Positions 20,109 through 32,445 of a stretch of 64,000 nucleotides of DNA are shown here, piece after piece; within the stretch, counting starts at the first letter, position 1, and each line of letters begins with the position of its first letter. Location: positions 186,001 to 250,000 of the forward strand of contig NW_009799179.1 in the NCBI RefSeq assembly GCF_000213175.1, in the 5' to 3' direction. The position numbers and the translations under genes were made by a program. The DNA comes from Neurospora tetrasperma FGSC 2508. Its lineage: Eukaryota; Ascomycota; Sordariomycetes; Sordariales; Sordariaceae. The notes under the pieces were generated by a model. That model saw only the letters and a list, made by a program, of their open reading frames with translations. It made no database searches and was not told the origin of the DNA.

Positions 20109-21387
20109 CTTTGCCGTTTCGTTGAGTGTCGCACACTCCGACGGACTGGAGGAAGTGGACAAAGTCTTGAGACTTTAATCGTTTCTGTAGCTCATCGTTA
20201 TCGGTGTTGAGGGAAATATAGAATCAAGCATGACCTTCAAGAATTGTAGCGGTGGACGCTCAGAACGACTGAAGCAAAGAAGCTGAAAACCCCATATCTC
20301 CACTAGATCCGCTGATCCGGATGTTCACCGATGTGGTGGAGATGAAGACGTGCCGATCCGAGCCCGATTCTGGATATTGTCAGGCACTAGCACGTTAGGA
20401 TCGCCGACTAGCTCAAATCCCAGCCACTAGCTCAACGGATTTGGTCATTTTTGCATCCGGCGAACCCACACACTTATTACCGAAAGACCAAAAAGAGGCT
20501 GAACTCTTGTCTCGGGGATGCGGTGTAATCCTCACGTCGGTTTAAGCATTCAAGCTCATGTTCGAGACGCCGCTCGAGTTACACCACCGGTAGGTAGCCC
20601 TTGCAGTGATCACAATGCGCGTCAAATTGCCGACAGCGTCGGAATGTCTTATCGCTGTTACAATGACTCGCACATATCCGCCGTTTCTGTTCCAGAACGA
20701 TTTTGGTTGAAGAATGTTTATGTTGATTTCGACACCGTGACGGATGGAGATTTGATATGCCCAATCCGGCTGTGTGATTGTCTATCAGCTGAAGCGGCTG
20801 AACCGCGTTTGTTTACTTACCCCTGTTCAGGTACCGTACAAGCAAAGCCACAGTGTTATAGAGGTAGCCGAGGAAGATTGTGACAAGGAACGTGGGATGT
20901 GAGACATGCACTCAATCTCTGCAATGCGGAATTATCAGTCCGTTAACGGCTAGTCGCTATGTTCGACAGTGGTTGCAGAATGCAAGCATCGCTCTGTTGT
21001 GTCGGTGTCACGTTCTTGGTGAGAGGTCTTTGTGATGCATCATGCAGAGTTTCCATTGGTCTGGACCATTGTGCCTCTAGAAGCATCGAACATTGGATTG
21101 CTCTTCTAAAGGGGAAATTGGCGTTCCGGTTTTCATTTGTGTGAATTCTTTTCGGTGTCGTTGGCGACTCCAACTCTGAAACCACCAACTTGACGGTGCC
21201 CTGAGGGTCTCGATATAGCTGTGTTGCTAACGGATTAACACCGATCTCGAAAGATTTGAACTCAAAGGTCTGGCTTTATGCCCTCAACCCCTGCTATATG
21301 TTCATCATCAACGCTTTCGCCTTGTTCATCTAAATTTACCCAGCCAGTAGAGACCCTTGAGCAACACATTCTGCCATACCCATCACA
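20109..21387. other. gene-free stretch
   Basis: It holds the upstream region of the GH26 gene. An open frame at 20518-20883 has no recognised feature. Confidence 0.35.
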
Positions 21388-21618
21388 ATGAGCTGCTCTG
21401 ACACAAACACATCCCTCGGTGGCAGCTACTGCTCAACCACCCGCGGCAGCGGCTCCAGCACCAATTTTGGCAACAGTAGCTCATCTCAGGGCGTCGTCAC
21501 GGTCTCTCCTGGTGTCGGAAGTGGTGGGAACACAACTGTGGGCGGGTCGAGTACTAGCGGAGGTTCAGCTGGAGGTAGTACCGCGGGTGGAAGTTCTTGT
21601 GGTTCTAGTACTAGATAG
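21388..21618 (+). CDS. small Ser/Gly-rich protein
   Basis: The protein has 76 residues, about two thirds Ser, Gly and Thr, with five cysteines (MSCSDTNTSLGGSYC near the start, SSCGSSTR at the end). It has no signal peptide or membrane segment. A gene with similar composition and the same short MS-start lies 0.7 kb downstream at 22343, so this may be a duplicated pair. No function can be given. Low complexity makes the call uncertain. Confidence 0.35.
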   Translation: MSCSDTNTSLGGSYCSTTRGSGSSTNFGNSSSSQGVVTVSPGVGSGGNTTVGGSSTSGGSAGGSTAGGSSCGSSTR

Positions 21619-22342
21619 AGGTAAGGTACCTAAGTTGTTACATGATGTATACGGCTTCATCGCGTAGATTGATGTTGGTTGCAAACCATGTAGACTAGAA
21701 TCATGAAGGAACGTAGTGTGAGCGTGAGTTGTTCATTGAGTTGTTCGTGGTCGAGGCAGTTGAGACTAGAGGTGCGGTATGTTGGCGCCTAGTTAAGTGT
21801 TGGCATCAAGGCGTCAAGACAATTGCTTGTAACAGTCTGATCTTGGGTTTTCGGATGCATGTCCTTGACTTGCGATTCTTGTGGTGAACATCTGGTCGGT
21901 CCGTTTTGATGTTCTTGAAGAGCAAGATGTTGGTTTTAGCATCTGGACACTGTAAGTCTTTGAAGCATCGAGGATGACAGTGACCAATTTGTCCGCTAGA
22001 GGTGTGTTGAAAGCTTCAGGTGCGTCAGAAAGGCCATGTTGATAATGACCGAGTCATCTCTTCAATCATTAGTGCTGGCAAATCTCCCGTCACCAGACCG
22101 GAGAGCACATGCACCCAGACTTCGCGTGACAATAAGGGCTCCCTGTTTCGTGCCTCACACAGCTCCACCGTGATTCACCCTGAGCCGCAACTCATGCGTG
22201 AACAACTGGACACTTGTCGAGTGTGAGGTATAGAACCAACTCGTTCACGAGCATCCATACCTCGTCTGGTTCTCTCATCACCTCGAACAGCACAAATTTA
22301 CAACCTACCCACTATCGTATCCATAACCCACAACCTGCAAAC
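21619..22342. other. spacer between two Ser/Gly-rich genes
   Basis: No supported feature. Confidence 0.3.
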
Positions 22343-22579
22343 ATGTCCAGCTACTTCTCCTGCTGCGGTACCCGCTCCTCTTCCTCCGGCTCTGGCTCCG
22401 GGACGGGTTCAACTTCCAATACCGGCTCCGGCTCTGGAACCAGCTCTGGAACCGGTGGTAACACTGGCGGCACAACCGGTACTACCGGCGGTGGTTACGG
22501 CTCCAGTAGCTCGACAACCACGGTCCAGCACCCTTCCCCGTCTACTACTGCGGTATCTTCCGGCACGGACAGGTCATAG
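22343..22579 (+). CDS. small Ser/Gly/Thr-rich protein with N-terminal Cys pair
   Basis: The protein has 78 residues starting MSSYFSCCGTRSSSS, then a Gly/Ser/Thr repeat region (SGSGTG, GGNTGGTTGTTGGG) and a Ser/Thr-rich end. An upstream in-frame Met (22214) is possible, but the ATG at 22343 is preceded by a fungal-like CAAAC context. It has no signal peptide. The N-terminal Cys-Cys could be lipid-modified, but there is no proof. The composition matches the gene at 21388. Confidence 0.35.
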   Translation: MSSYFSCCGTRSSSSGSGSGTGSTSNTGSGSGTSSGTGGNTGGTTGTTGGGYGSSSSTTTVQHPSPSTTAVSSGTDRS

Positions 22580-24012
22580 AGTGTTAGTAGTGCGGGGGCC
22601 ACTGGTGGGAGTTCCTAGGGGTGCACGAGTCCGCAGTGATGTTGTCGGTGCCGAAGTTTTCTTGTATGTTGAAGGAAAGATGGAAGGTGATGGTTATTTG
22701 TGGCCGGATGGCCAGAGAGAGAGATACGATGATGGAGAGAAAGGAAACTTAAGAAGAAGATTTGGTAAAAACTTGAAAGCTGGAGGTAAGTGTGGAAGGT
22801 CGCTCGAACGGATTGGAGACCAACAAACAAGAAACAAGAAGGAATAGCCGCAAACAAGACAGGAATATGAGGCTTGTTGATCCTCAAACACTTTGGCTTG
22901 TGTCATGTTAGCTATCTATGTTTTCCTGATACGTGATGCATGTACGGCCTAGGAAATTGACTCTGGTGCTTATGAGACTCCAGTAATTGCCGTTGCTTAG
23001 GACTTCAAAGCAGACACCTCACTCGAGTCACTCAGGCACATGGTTCGTGACAACGGAATGACCAACCTAGTTCGGTTAGTAGAAGTAGACAGGGTAGTGA
23101 CGAATCAAGCGTATCGAAGACTGCTTTCTTCGCCGTAACGGCTTTCTTCATCCAACTCGCGTGCATGTTTCCATTTAGCGCCATGCCCTACTTAGACGAG
23201 GTGTTGGTGCATGCTTTGACATCATGTTGGGTGTATCCAGAAACTGGTGGATGATTGGACCGAGGCAAGGTAAAACGAGAGAAAGAAGTACCATGCGTTG
23301 GCTCTGGTTGTTGCTCAGAGCCGTGAGCGAAGAATGTATCAAGCGACGAGACGACGAGCGCGCGGTAAATTGGCGTCGAAGCCTTGATATCACCTTCCCA
23401 CCAACAACCCAACTGCATCAAACGCCGACGTCGTTTGCCCCCGCTCGTTTATTGTTCATATCTGCGCGAGTAAGTGCCATTAGTTCTGATAATTTGAGAT
23501 CTGATGGCACCTCGAGGGCGTCATGACGTGATGCCACTAGCAACCGGAGGTCCCCTGAAACTGCGAAACATGATTCCCATCGAGAGATTTTCACTGAAGG
23601 GATGGTCGAGGTCGAGGCCACTTGGCGCTAGCAAACCTGCTCCTGCCGCAACAACACCGAAAACATCAACAACTGATCTCTGATCCCATCCCGCCCATCC
23701 GTTCGTTGGTTCAACCCTCAACTCTTCCAACATTATGACATCCTCAACGCGCACTAGAAGCACGCAAAGAGGAAGTCCAACGTTACTCACTCGAGTATAT
23801 AGCCTCCCTTCCCACCCTCCCAACTCCAATCGAACAGTCTTCACCATCCACTCATCACTTCCACTTTGACACCCCCACGCATCCAGACTACCATTGCATC
23901 TCCCATTACAACGTGCCCTACCAAAACCAATACCATCTCCAAGCATCCCCCCAAGCATTCCCGCAAGCAGCAATCCCAATACCTCTTTGAACGTTAATCA
24001 ACAACAGCCACA
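22580..24012. other. gene-free stretch
   Basis: Frames on both strands overlap without features. A 152-codon minus-strand frame at 23521-23979 begins with a hydrophobic MGLLLAGMLGGMLGDGIGFG but continues unlike a protein family I know, and it is not called. Confidence 0.3.
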
Positions 24013-24222
24013 ATGCCCGCCACCACCCACCACAACAACGACCGCATCGTCGACTCCAACAATAACGTTGACGACACCACCCACGCCCCGAACGACGGCT
24101 CGCGCGGCTATCCCAAGCCCATTGGGCCTGTCAAGCCCCCGCCGAAGCCTACCCGTGAGCAAGAGCAGGAAGGTGGTTGCGAGACTTCTGATATTTCGTG
24201 CCCTGGAATGAAGAGGGAGTAG
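24013..24222 (+). CDS. small hydrophilic protein, unknown
   Basis: The protein has 69 residues, very polar: His/Asn/Asp-rich N terminus (MPATTHHNNDRIVDSNNN), a Pro-rich middle (YPKPIGPVKPPPKPTREQ) and a Cys-containing end (GGCETSDISCPGMKRE). The ATG sits in a good CAACAGCCACAATG context after a pyrimidine-rich leader. There is no signal, membrane segment or known domain. The reverse strand is also open over this stretch, so confidence is moderate. Confidence 0.4.
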   Translation: MPATTHHNNDRIVDSNNNVDDTTHAPNDGSRGYPKPIGPVKPPPKPTREQEQEGGCETSDISCPGMKRE

Positions 24223-27200
24223 GACGGTCGGCGATATAGACCACGGAGATAATGGAGGGAACAATGAAAGATAAATGGGGAAGATGGAATGAATGAGAAG
24301 GATCAGTGTGGTATCAGGAGGGATTGTGTTTGTGGTATAAGAGGAAAAGAGACGGAAGATTTAGAAGACAAGCAAGAGCAAGAAAGTAACGGGAAGTGAT
24401 GGTGTGAAATGGAACTGGTGGAAGTGGGAAGTGGGGGGTTGATGTTGGGACAAAAGGGTTTGACTCCGGCTGAGCAATTGACGCAAGATTGAGTTTAAAG
24501 AGAGAGAGAAATGAAAGACTTCCACTTGACTTCACTACTTCCCGTTGTACTGCAGCAGCGGCAAGTATGTCTCAGACACGCGTCCATTGTTCGCTTCTCC
24601 CAACGTCCCAACATCTCAAACATCTCAACGCTCAACGTCTAAACATCCCAACGCTCAACGTCTATGCAGCGCCAAGTGCCTGTCTTCCAGGTCTTGTCTC
24701 ATTCCTCCCGAAGCTCCCTTGGAATGCTGCTTTGTTTTTGTTTTGTTTTTGTTTTGTTGTGCTTTGCTTGTTCTCGAGTCTCTCCCATGATCACTGTGTA
24801 CGCTTCCATCCGTCGTCTCTTGATTTTGTGCATTTGGCTCGATCGCTCCTCGGCGGGGAAGTAGTAGTCGTAGCCACAGAGAAACAAAGCCGATTTCGGC
24901 CCTCGAAACACTTTCCTGGTTTCATCATCACAAGTTCACCAGGTCCCCCATTGTACTTGCTTCATGCGCGGGAAAATCGTAGGGTCATGACCTCGCGACG
25001 CGGAACAAAATACACTTGAACGTCATAGACCAAGCGGTTTACAGTCGCCGTCTCTCAAAGATGTTGATCCAATCTCGGTTGGAGTCGGTCAAATGTTGGA
25101 AGAATTTGTTGAGAGGTTGATTTTGACTTTCAGGTTCCTTTGTTCCGGGCAGAAGAGTATTCTGTGTAGATGTACTGCCTTGTTAGTCCCAAATCTTTCA
25201 CTAACCGATGTAGACGCTGTTTTCATCTTGCAATATTAGTGCCTGCTAACAGACGAAGACCAGACTGCCGCTGCCAGTTCTCCTCTGCCCTACAGCGCGG
25301 GCGGGCAATGCAAGCACTGCGCCTCCCCCAGATCACCACTGCAGCTCTTGCACCTGCAGCCGCCTTCCACCATCCTCTCCCCCAATTTTCCACCAGGGCA
25401 TCCGGATCTTCCCAAATCCTCTAACAGTGCCCACAACCGCTGTAAAGTACCGGTACATCCCGCTGCACCACTTCCTTTTTCAGCAGCCACACAGCGCAAG
25501 ACGGTAACTCCCGCTCGATCCTTTCTGTGAGCGACCAACTGAACCGTACCTGTCGATCTGCAACAGCCGATCACCACCCACCTTCCACCAGAAAAAGAAA
25601 AAACAAGCCTTTTCCCTGTTGCTTACCTCAACTGCACCGATAATCATGCAGATCAAAAGCAATTCTGGGAGTTCCAGTCTAATTGTCATTTTACACTTCA
25701 CTTCACTACACTACACTACTAACACTACACCTTTACGGACCGACCTTTCCGCTGCCTTTTTGGTACCTCTCACTTAAAGCGCCAGCCTTTAAAGTAGGTA
25801 GGGTGCCTTTGGAAAAACAATGGACTTGCTCTTTTTCCAAAGATTCTGAAAACTTTGTTCACTCCCTTTAAAAGAACCGACAATGCCTCGGCCCGCTCAC
25901 TCGCGCATTGTTGTTATCTACCTGCCCATCTTGTTTGTAAGAGACTCTTGTCAAGGCAGTAAAAGCCGTTTTGTGAGCGTCGATATCAGACAATGCTATC
26001 GGTGACATTGCGTGGTCCCACTTGGCATTCTTAGCGAGGGGAGCCTCGGGAGATATGGGAGATTTGGGTGAGATTTTGGGGGGGAAATTGCACAGCAACA
26101 GCAGCAGTGTAGTAGTGAAGGCAAACATTCCCAAATTTGCCCTCATTTCATTCCGCACCCTTTGGTGCCCGGATGACCTCATGGCTACTCTCGTTTGTCA
26201 AAAAATGCACAACCACAAATCGAGTGCTGCAACCGAGAGAAGCAGCAGGCATCACCAACACGAGCCACCAAAAGCAAGAACATAAAAATAGACTTGGAGG
26301 AGGGGGAAGAAAGATTCAGATTCGGGGGAGTGGGGGTATATATCAACCCAGCAAGCAAGCCTGTTTTTTTTTCGTCAATCGCCAGTAGACCATGCGCGCG
26401 CGCGTAAATATATCCTGCTACAGTCCTCCTTTCTCATAAAACCTCCCCCTCCGCTTCTCCAAAAAAGCAATTCCTCCTTTCAAGCTTTGAAGAATCCCCT
26501 TTCCTCTCTCCGTCCGCCCGTCAGCCTCTTGGGTATCCCCATTATCCGCTCTTCTCTGGGTAATAAATCATATTCATTCCATACTCATCAACAACGTGTA
26601 TCCAAGACAAAAACTTGCTCTCCCCGACAACTCAAAAACACCATCAAAAGAAGAAGAAAAATCGTTGGGTATCAAATCTCACGGCAGAAGCGCCAGAGTT
26701 TGCCGCCACGATGGACCGGCAATCGAAAAGGTGAAGAGGATTAATGGGCACAAGTGCCCCGAGAAAGTCCAGCCAGCAAAAAAAGAAAAACGTCAAGAAG
26801 AAGAAGAAGAAAAAGACCATTCCGCGCGCAAGTCCCTGTCTGTATGTTTGTGTCCATGTGTGTGTGTGTCCCCTTTCCCCGTCAATGTGAAGTGAAGTCA
26901 AATGGAGGGGCGCCGGCCCTAAACACCGGCAGCGTCGTAGTGAAAAATGCAATATGCATGAAACAAGAAGGGGTATCCAAGTAGTATTTGGTCGTTGCAT
27001 GGGTTCGTACGTGTTCGTTAACCGCAAGCGGTGAAAAAAAAAAGTTTGTAAATATAAAAGGGGTTTTGTTTCGGGAGAAAGGGAGGACAACCGGGGGGAC
27101 TTGACATAGGGAACTTGCGACAAAGGAAAATGTGTGGTCTGGTGGGTTTTCTTCTTCTTCTTCTTTTTTTCTTTTTTGTTTTTCTTTGTGCTGGAATGAA

Positions 27201-27594
27201 CGAATGAAAGTATTAAAAATGTGCAAAAGCTTGTAGCCAGTAGAGTTGTAAGTGGGCTCTTCTCTGATCAGAGGAGCAGCCCTAACTCTAACGTGTGAAG
27301 GTGAAAATATGAACATTGGTGTGCTTGTGAAGACCAAAAAGTTGGTTTGTGTGGTGATGGACTCCGACGACGTGCGCCAGAGTCGGGAGATGATGCGGCG
27401 TTGCATGTTCCTCACGCCAGAAAGCATGCCAAAAACGATGGAAAAGAGCCGAGGTGAGGTTTCGCATCAAAGAGCTTGAGGGTGTTTGTGGCAGCGATGT
27501 GGTGTGGCAATGTGCTTCATCCGTCAGCAACAATGCGGCCGACGGAACTTGAAGAAGCTTCCTCCTCTCCTCCCCTAGTCAAGTGACCGCCATT
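24223..27594. other. long gene-free stretch with low-complexity tracts
   Basis: No gene is supported over 3.4 kb. It holds purine- and pyrimidine-rich runs (26280-26345, 26640-26820, 27150-27180), a GCGCGCGCGC run at about 26394-26403 and a GT run near 26860. These could be long untranslated regions or spacers. Confidence 0.4.
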
Positions 27595-27963
27595 TTAAAG
27601 CATCACGGCAGCAACCGCACCGGCCACCATGGCAACAGCAGCGTGCGATAGACCACCCATGCCACCGACAGCGCCGTTGGTCGATTGGGTAGGCGCCACG
27701 CTCGCGGTGGCGACTGGGGCATCAGAACTGGTGGTGATGGCGATGACGGGCGACAGCGTGGGCACCGAGAAGTGCGTGTTGGTAGTGGCAATGACGACGG
27801 TGCTGTTGCCGCGGATCGAGGTGATGGTGGTCACCTGGGGGTGCGTCAAGGTGACCGTCTTGGTAAGGGTGGCGGTGCTGGTCATGGTGGTGGTGGACAG
27901 GTCGGCCGAGACCATGAGTGGGAGGGCGGCGAGGACCGCGAGGATGGAGGTGGTGAACTGCAT
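27595..27963 (-). CDS. GPI-anchored Thr-rich cell-wall protein
   Basis: The protein has 122 residues from MQFTTSILAVLAALPLMVSA, a strong signal peptide. The mature part is very Thr/Ser/Val-rich (TKTVTLTHPQVTTITS, TQSTNG) with one N-glycosylation sequon (NST). The C terminus, NGAVGGMGGLSHAAVAMVAGAVAAVML, is a textbook GPI signal: a small-residue site, spacer and hydrophobic end without basic residues. Codons are mostly C/G-ending, suggesting good expression. It is probably a surface or cell-wall mannoprotein without enzymatic domain. The alternative upstream Met at 28029 would bury the signal. Confidence 0.7.
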   Translation of the reverse strand: MQFTTSILAVLAALPLMVSADLSTTTMTSTATLTKTVTLTHPQVTTITSIRGNSTVVIATTNTHFSVPTLSPVIAITTSSDAPVATASVAPTQSTNGAVGGMGGLSHAAVAMVAGAVAAVML

Positions 27964-30900
27964 TTTGTCGGATTTTGGTTCCTGAAGATCAATTCCGTCT
28001 TTCTGCCTTTTTTTCCTTGCTCGTTGCAATTGATGCTGTCAAAGCTCGTCTTTTGATAGTTCCCTTTTGCGCGCGTGTCGGTATGTTTACAACGTAAGGT
28101 GTGTGTATGAAAGTATCGGTGAGATGTTGTTTGCGACGGGGTTGACGACTACGACACGATGATGATTCGTGACTCGTAAATGTGGTGGTGGTGGTGATGT
28201 TAAAGAATGACTGGCCTGAACACTCCAAATGTAGTCTTCAAATGGCGGAGAGATATTTTGATTTGCTCTTGAAGAAGTAGGACTTTGCCAACGAAGCCTG
28301 TGGGTGAGCAGATAAAGTACATGTAAGAAAGTGGAAAGAGGAAAAAGGGAAGATGGAGGGGGCGGGCAAGCATGGGTTCAAGAGGAGAAAAAGAAATTGT
28401 CTGGATCCATGCCGAGTCTGGGGTTCGGTCAACTAGGCGACGACCAGGTGCCGGTATGGGAATGGCGCGCGTTGTTGCGAAATTGCCCTTTGTTGACGCC
28501 AAGGTACCGGGCCCTTTTGGGCAGCCACAAAGGGAAGGTCATGACCATCAATGCAGGAACCGCTATGTCTGATTGGTCCGAGCCCAACAGACGGTCTGTT
28601 CTCGCCAGGTACCGAGTACCACCAAGACAGGCCCCCTCACGGGCCAAGACGTTGCAAAAGACACCTCGCGCCGGAGGTATCAGGCACCTCATTTCCAAGG
28701 GGGAAAGGATACAGGAAATTGCGTTGTTCGTTTGCCGCCTTTTCACGCTCTTGTTTCCCCAGAATTTTCTGATCTTGTTGGTTTTTCTGAGACGAACATG
28801 GTCCGTGGGCAAGGGCGGTTTCGGGCCACTTGCCCGGTTTCGGGCCTACACCACAATCTATTGAAACATACGATGCCGGCGGGATGCCACTATTTGCGCT
28901 TTGTGGTTTACGCGAAAGGAGGAATGCGGCAGATGTGGCCGTGCAATGGGCGGCATTGTTCAGTTTCTTCTCATTGTTGACATTCAGTTGTGGTTCCCAT
29001 TTGCCAACTTGGGGCATTTCGGCGACCACAAACTTGATGTTTCCATGTTTGTGCTTAACGTTGATCCCACCTTACGACACCATGATCCAACGGCATCAAG
29101 GCCCAGCGAATAATCACCGACAGAACCGCAAAATCCACTGGTGACGACGTCGGTGGCGTGAGTAGGTGGGTGGTTTGGGGGGGGGGAATCTTTCCGCCTC
29201 CAGCACCCAGGCACGTGCCAGGGCACCACAAGTGTAATTTGCGTAATTTGGTCGGCGGCAGGGAGTTCCCGTCGGTGATTTGTTGCGTGGGTTCAGTTTT
29301 CTCTGGACGGGCGGCATGATGCGGCGTGGGAATCGGAATCGCTTCCAGGTTCGCTTCGCTTCGTTGCTGTCGGGCGTGTGTTGCCCGTCCGGGCGAATTC
29401 TCATTGGTTCAATGGAAAGGATGAGGTAAGAAAAAGTCGGGAAACTGACGGAGAGAGACGATGGTACCTGGCGCTAAACCGTTTCCAGCTTTCCTTTCGG
29501 GAGACAAACCCCATGCATGTCCCCCCCATTGCGCAATTCCACCTCTCAAATTGAGTTTGGACGGTGAAGAGCCGCTCTTGTCAAAAGGAAAGATCTCCTG
29601 CTCATCATCGTTACCTACTCACATCGCCGACCATCTTGCGACCGTTTGGGATGAACCCTTGCTTTCTTTCCATCTTCCCCGGAACTATCATCCACCACTG
29701 CACCACACATCTGATCATCCCTCAACGCATTCCCGACACATCCTCTGAAAATCCACCCTGTGAGATTGGTTCAGACAACCCTTGTTGACTGACAATTGTG
29801 TACATCCAGATGGGAAAAAAAAGCTTGTTTGGGCATCCGTCATGTTGATCACTCACACAGTCAGCCAGACCCCCATCCCGATTACATTGCGAACTCCATC
29901 TAGATCGTGGGGAGATATCTTGCGGTGAGCGGCAGATGTAAGAAAAGGGGAAATGAGTGAAAAAAAAAAAAAAAAAAAAAACAGTTGATCGGGTACGCTC
30001 GCCTCAATTGGCTTGCATCATGTTTGACGTGCCAACAGGAACCATGAGGCAATTACCTAAGGCTGGATGACAATCGTTGGTTACAAACCTAAGTCCGAAA
30101 CCGTGGAGACATGCATACTCCTTTCTCCTTTCTTCCTTCGTGCCCTGTCTGTACAACACTCGAGTCCTGTGGTTTTTGTGATACAAAGCTGGGACCAGGC
30201 AGGGCATGTCCGTCGGCTGTAGCATCGCGACGGAGCTTCCAGTGAAAACATGATCCGACAGTCTTTCAGTCCCCATGCGGACGGACAGCTGCATGTTTAG
30301 ACCATCATCATCAGCCACAAATCGTATGGAAGAAACTGAACCTACATGCAGCGTTCCGTAGGATGGAATCATCAACAAAAACGCTTACTGTTGGCCAGCA
30401 AGGCTTCGTTCTTTCTCGCGAAACAAAGCCACGACCACGATCCCGAAGCCCTTGTTGATTATAGCTACCCCCGGTTCATAGCTTGCAGTGGTCCTATCCG
30501 CAAAACGCCCGAAACCGCAACTCCATCGCGGTGAAGACAAATTTCGGGCCTGAAACAGAGACCGGAAAGAGCCGAACATGATAGGTACCTAGGTGAAACC
30601 AACGGTCGCTACGATTTGTCGACGAGAAGCGATCTGATTCGGTTCGCTACCTATGCGAGAAGCTTGGTAAGTGTAGTGTAAGAATCCCTAGGGTACCTGC
30701 CCCGTCCAAGGTGTCAGCGCTTAGTAGTTCTATATTGACCTCGCTAAGACCGAAAGGCGTGGTGATGAACGGATTATGCCGTTCTTGGGTGTGAGCAACC
30801 AAACGCCTTGTAACAAATCGTCAATGAATTGTTGATAGGTAAGGCAAAGATATGTAGCTTTACTGAATACTCCGTGGTATCATCCATTGCTGGGACCATG

Positions 30901-31115
30901 CCATCCCAACAAGCTGTATCATAAATTGGGCGGCAATCGATCTTCATCCTCTTCAGAACCCAATACACCGCAGCCAATGCTGTAAACCCATAACTCCATA
31001 TCCCAATTATGTTGGATAACCTTTGTAGTAGAACCCAAACCCAAACTCCGCGGATATGTCTTCCTGACCTCCTAAGGTCCCCTTCTCCCGCTTCACGTCC
31101 AATTCCTTCTCTTCA
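27964..31115. other. long gene-free stretch
   Basis: It includes the promoter of the GPI protein gene (minus strand), then 2.5 kb with no supported gene. Open frames at 28331-28980 overlap on both strands without features. A run of about 20 A lies near 29960-29980. Confidence 0.4.
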
Positions 31116-31872
31116 TCAGGTCGCCCGCCACCGAACCCCCACTTCAACACAACTGACAGCTCTCACCCTCGCCCCGCTCCCCTCCTCTTTCTCACTCCCA
31201 TCCTCCCCACCACCATCTTCTTCTTCTACCCTAACAATATCATCCACCCCCCTCACCGTCCTCGTCCTCAACAACACCATCAGATCCCGTTCCCTCGTAA
31301 AGAAACACCCCACCTCCACCGCTTTCTGAATCGCCCTCCCCGTCGCCACCAAAACCACATCATCCAGCGCGTCTTCCACCGGCCCCAACCCATTCCCGCT
31401 TCCTCCCTCTTTACTGCCTCCACTAGTGGTATCCAGAGCAGCTATCCTCGCCGTTAGGGGTAAACCCTTGGTAGACTGTTGTCGCGACAGGGACGATCGC
31501 GACTCCAATCCTTTGCGCACGCGTTTGACGAGCGACATGAATGGGGCGTTGGATGTGACTTTTATAATGAGCGTGTGGGGAGCGCGCGGTGGAGGGCGGT
31601 AGCCGTCGATGTCGGTGGGTATTGTGGAGGAGCGGGAGGTATTGGAGGAGGAGAGGCGGTGGGAGAGGGGGGCGGGCAGAGGACGTTTTTGGATGCGGGA
31701 GCCTGAGGATCATAAGAGGATGAGTTAGTGCTCTGGTCTAGAGTCATTGAAGAGCCGCAGAGAAGGTAAGGAGATGGGGCAAAGGGACGAGGACACGCGT
31801 ACCTTTGGGGAGAGGAGGCATCTTTTGGTCTGGCCGGTTAGGCAGCGGTTTGGGTGTTGTTGATGCCTCCAT
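31116..31872 (-). CDS. POP7: RNase P/MRP subunit Pop7 (Rpp20), Alba fold
   Basis: Exon 1 is 31803-31872 (MEASTTPKPLPNRPDQK) and exon 2 is 31116-31702, giving 218 residues; donor GTACGC, acceptor CTCAG, phase 1. The Alba-type core is visible: a strand-like HTLIIKVTSNAPFMSLVKRV, KGLPLTARIAAL, then DDVVLVATGRAIQKAVEVGC with FFTRERDLMVLLRTRTVRGV. These match the nucleic-acid-binding Pop7/Rpp20 family, which with Pop6 binds the P3 arm of RNase P and MRP RNA in the nucleus and nucleolus, for tRNA 5' maturation and rRNA processing. An acidic/Gly-rich insert and tail follow. Transcription is divergent from the Rogdi gene. Confidence 0.75.
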
Positions 31873-32445
31873 TGTAGCTGACTGGCCTGAAGAGACTGCG
31901 TGCGACACGAATCAAGAGTCGAAGAGTTGAGAACAGAAAGTTGCCTGGGGTTGTTGCGCCGACTATCTTTTTATGTTCGAATCGCTAATATTTCAACAAA
32001 AGTCCTGAAACTGATCCACGGTACGTAGTCTTTGAACTGATGAGTCTGCGAAATGGATGAATAGGCGTTGTCGTCAAGATTGATGGCAAACAAGATGGCC
32101 AAACGGGTTGTTGCGATGGACAAATGCCAAATCAAGAAACCGTCAAGATTCAAGAGAGTGGGGTCGCTTGCAACCCCAGATTCTCCTACCGCTTCACCGC
32201 CTACTGTATGCAGTTTAGCCTGCTTTTGCGGCCGCGAAGCTCCCCCACTTGGCTCCATGCACACCAAGTATCCGTCATCGTCTTCAACTTGTCCAGCAAC
32301 GAAAACAACCGAATAGGCAGCATCTTATCATTCAAATATCCTTCTGGCCACGACACGCTGACCATCCGATTATACCAGCCAGATGATGGATGCCTGAATC
32401 AACAACACGAATTACCAATAATACCCTGCCCGACTATCACCAACC
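31873..32445. promoter_or_regulatory. divergent promoter region between POP7 and ROGDI/RAV2
   Basis: A 573-base gap separates two diverging starts. No clear TATA. It presumably holds both promoters. Confidence 0.4.

Noticed and set aside
28331-28980. Overlapping frames of 130-177 codons on both strands
   Set aside because: They contradict one another and show no protein family features; likely chance open frames in GC-rich DNA.
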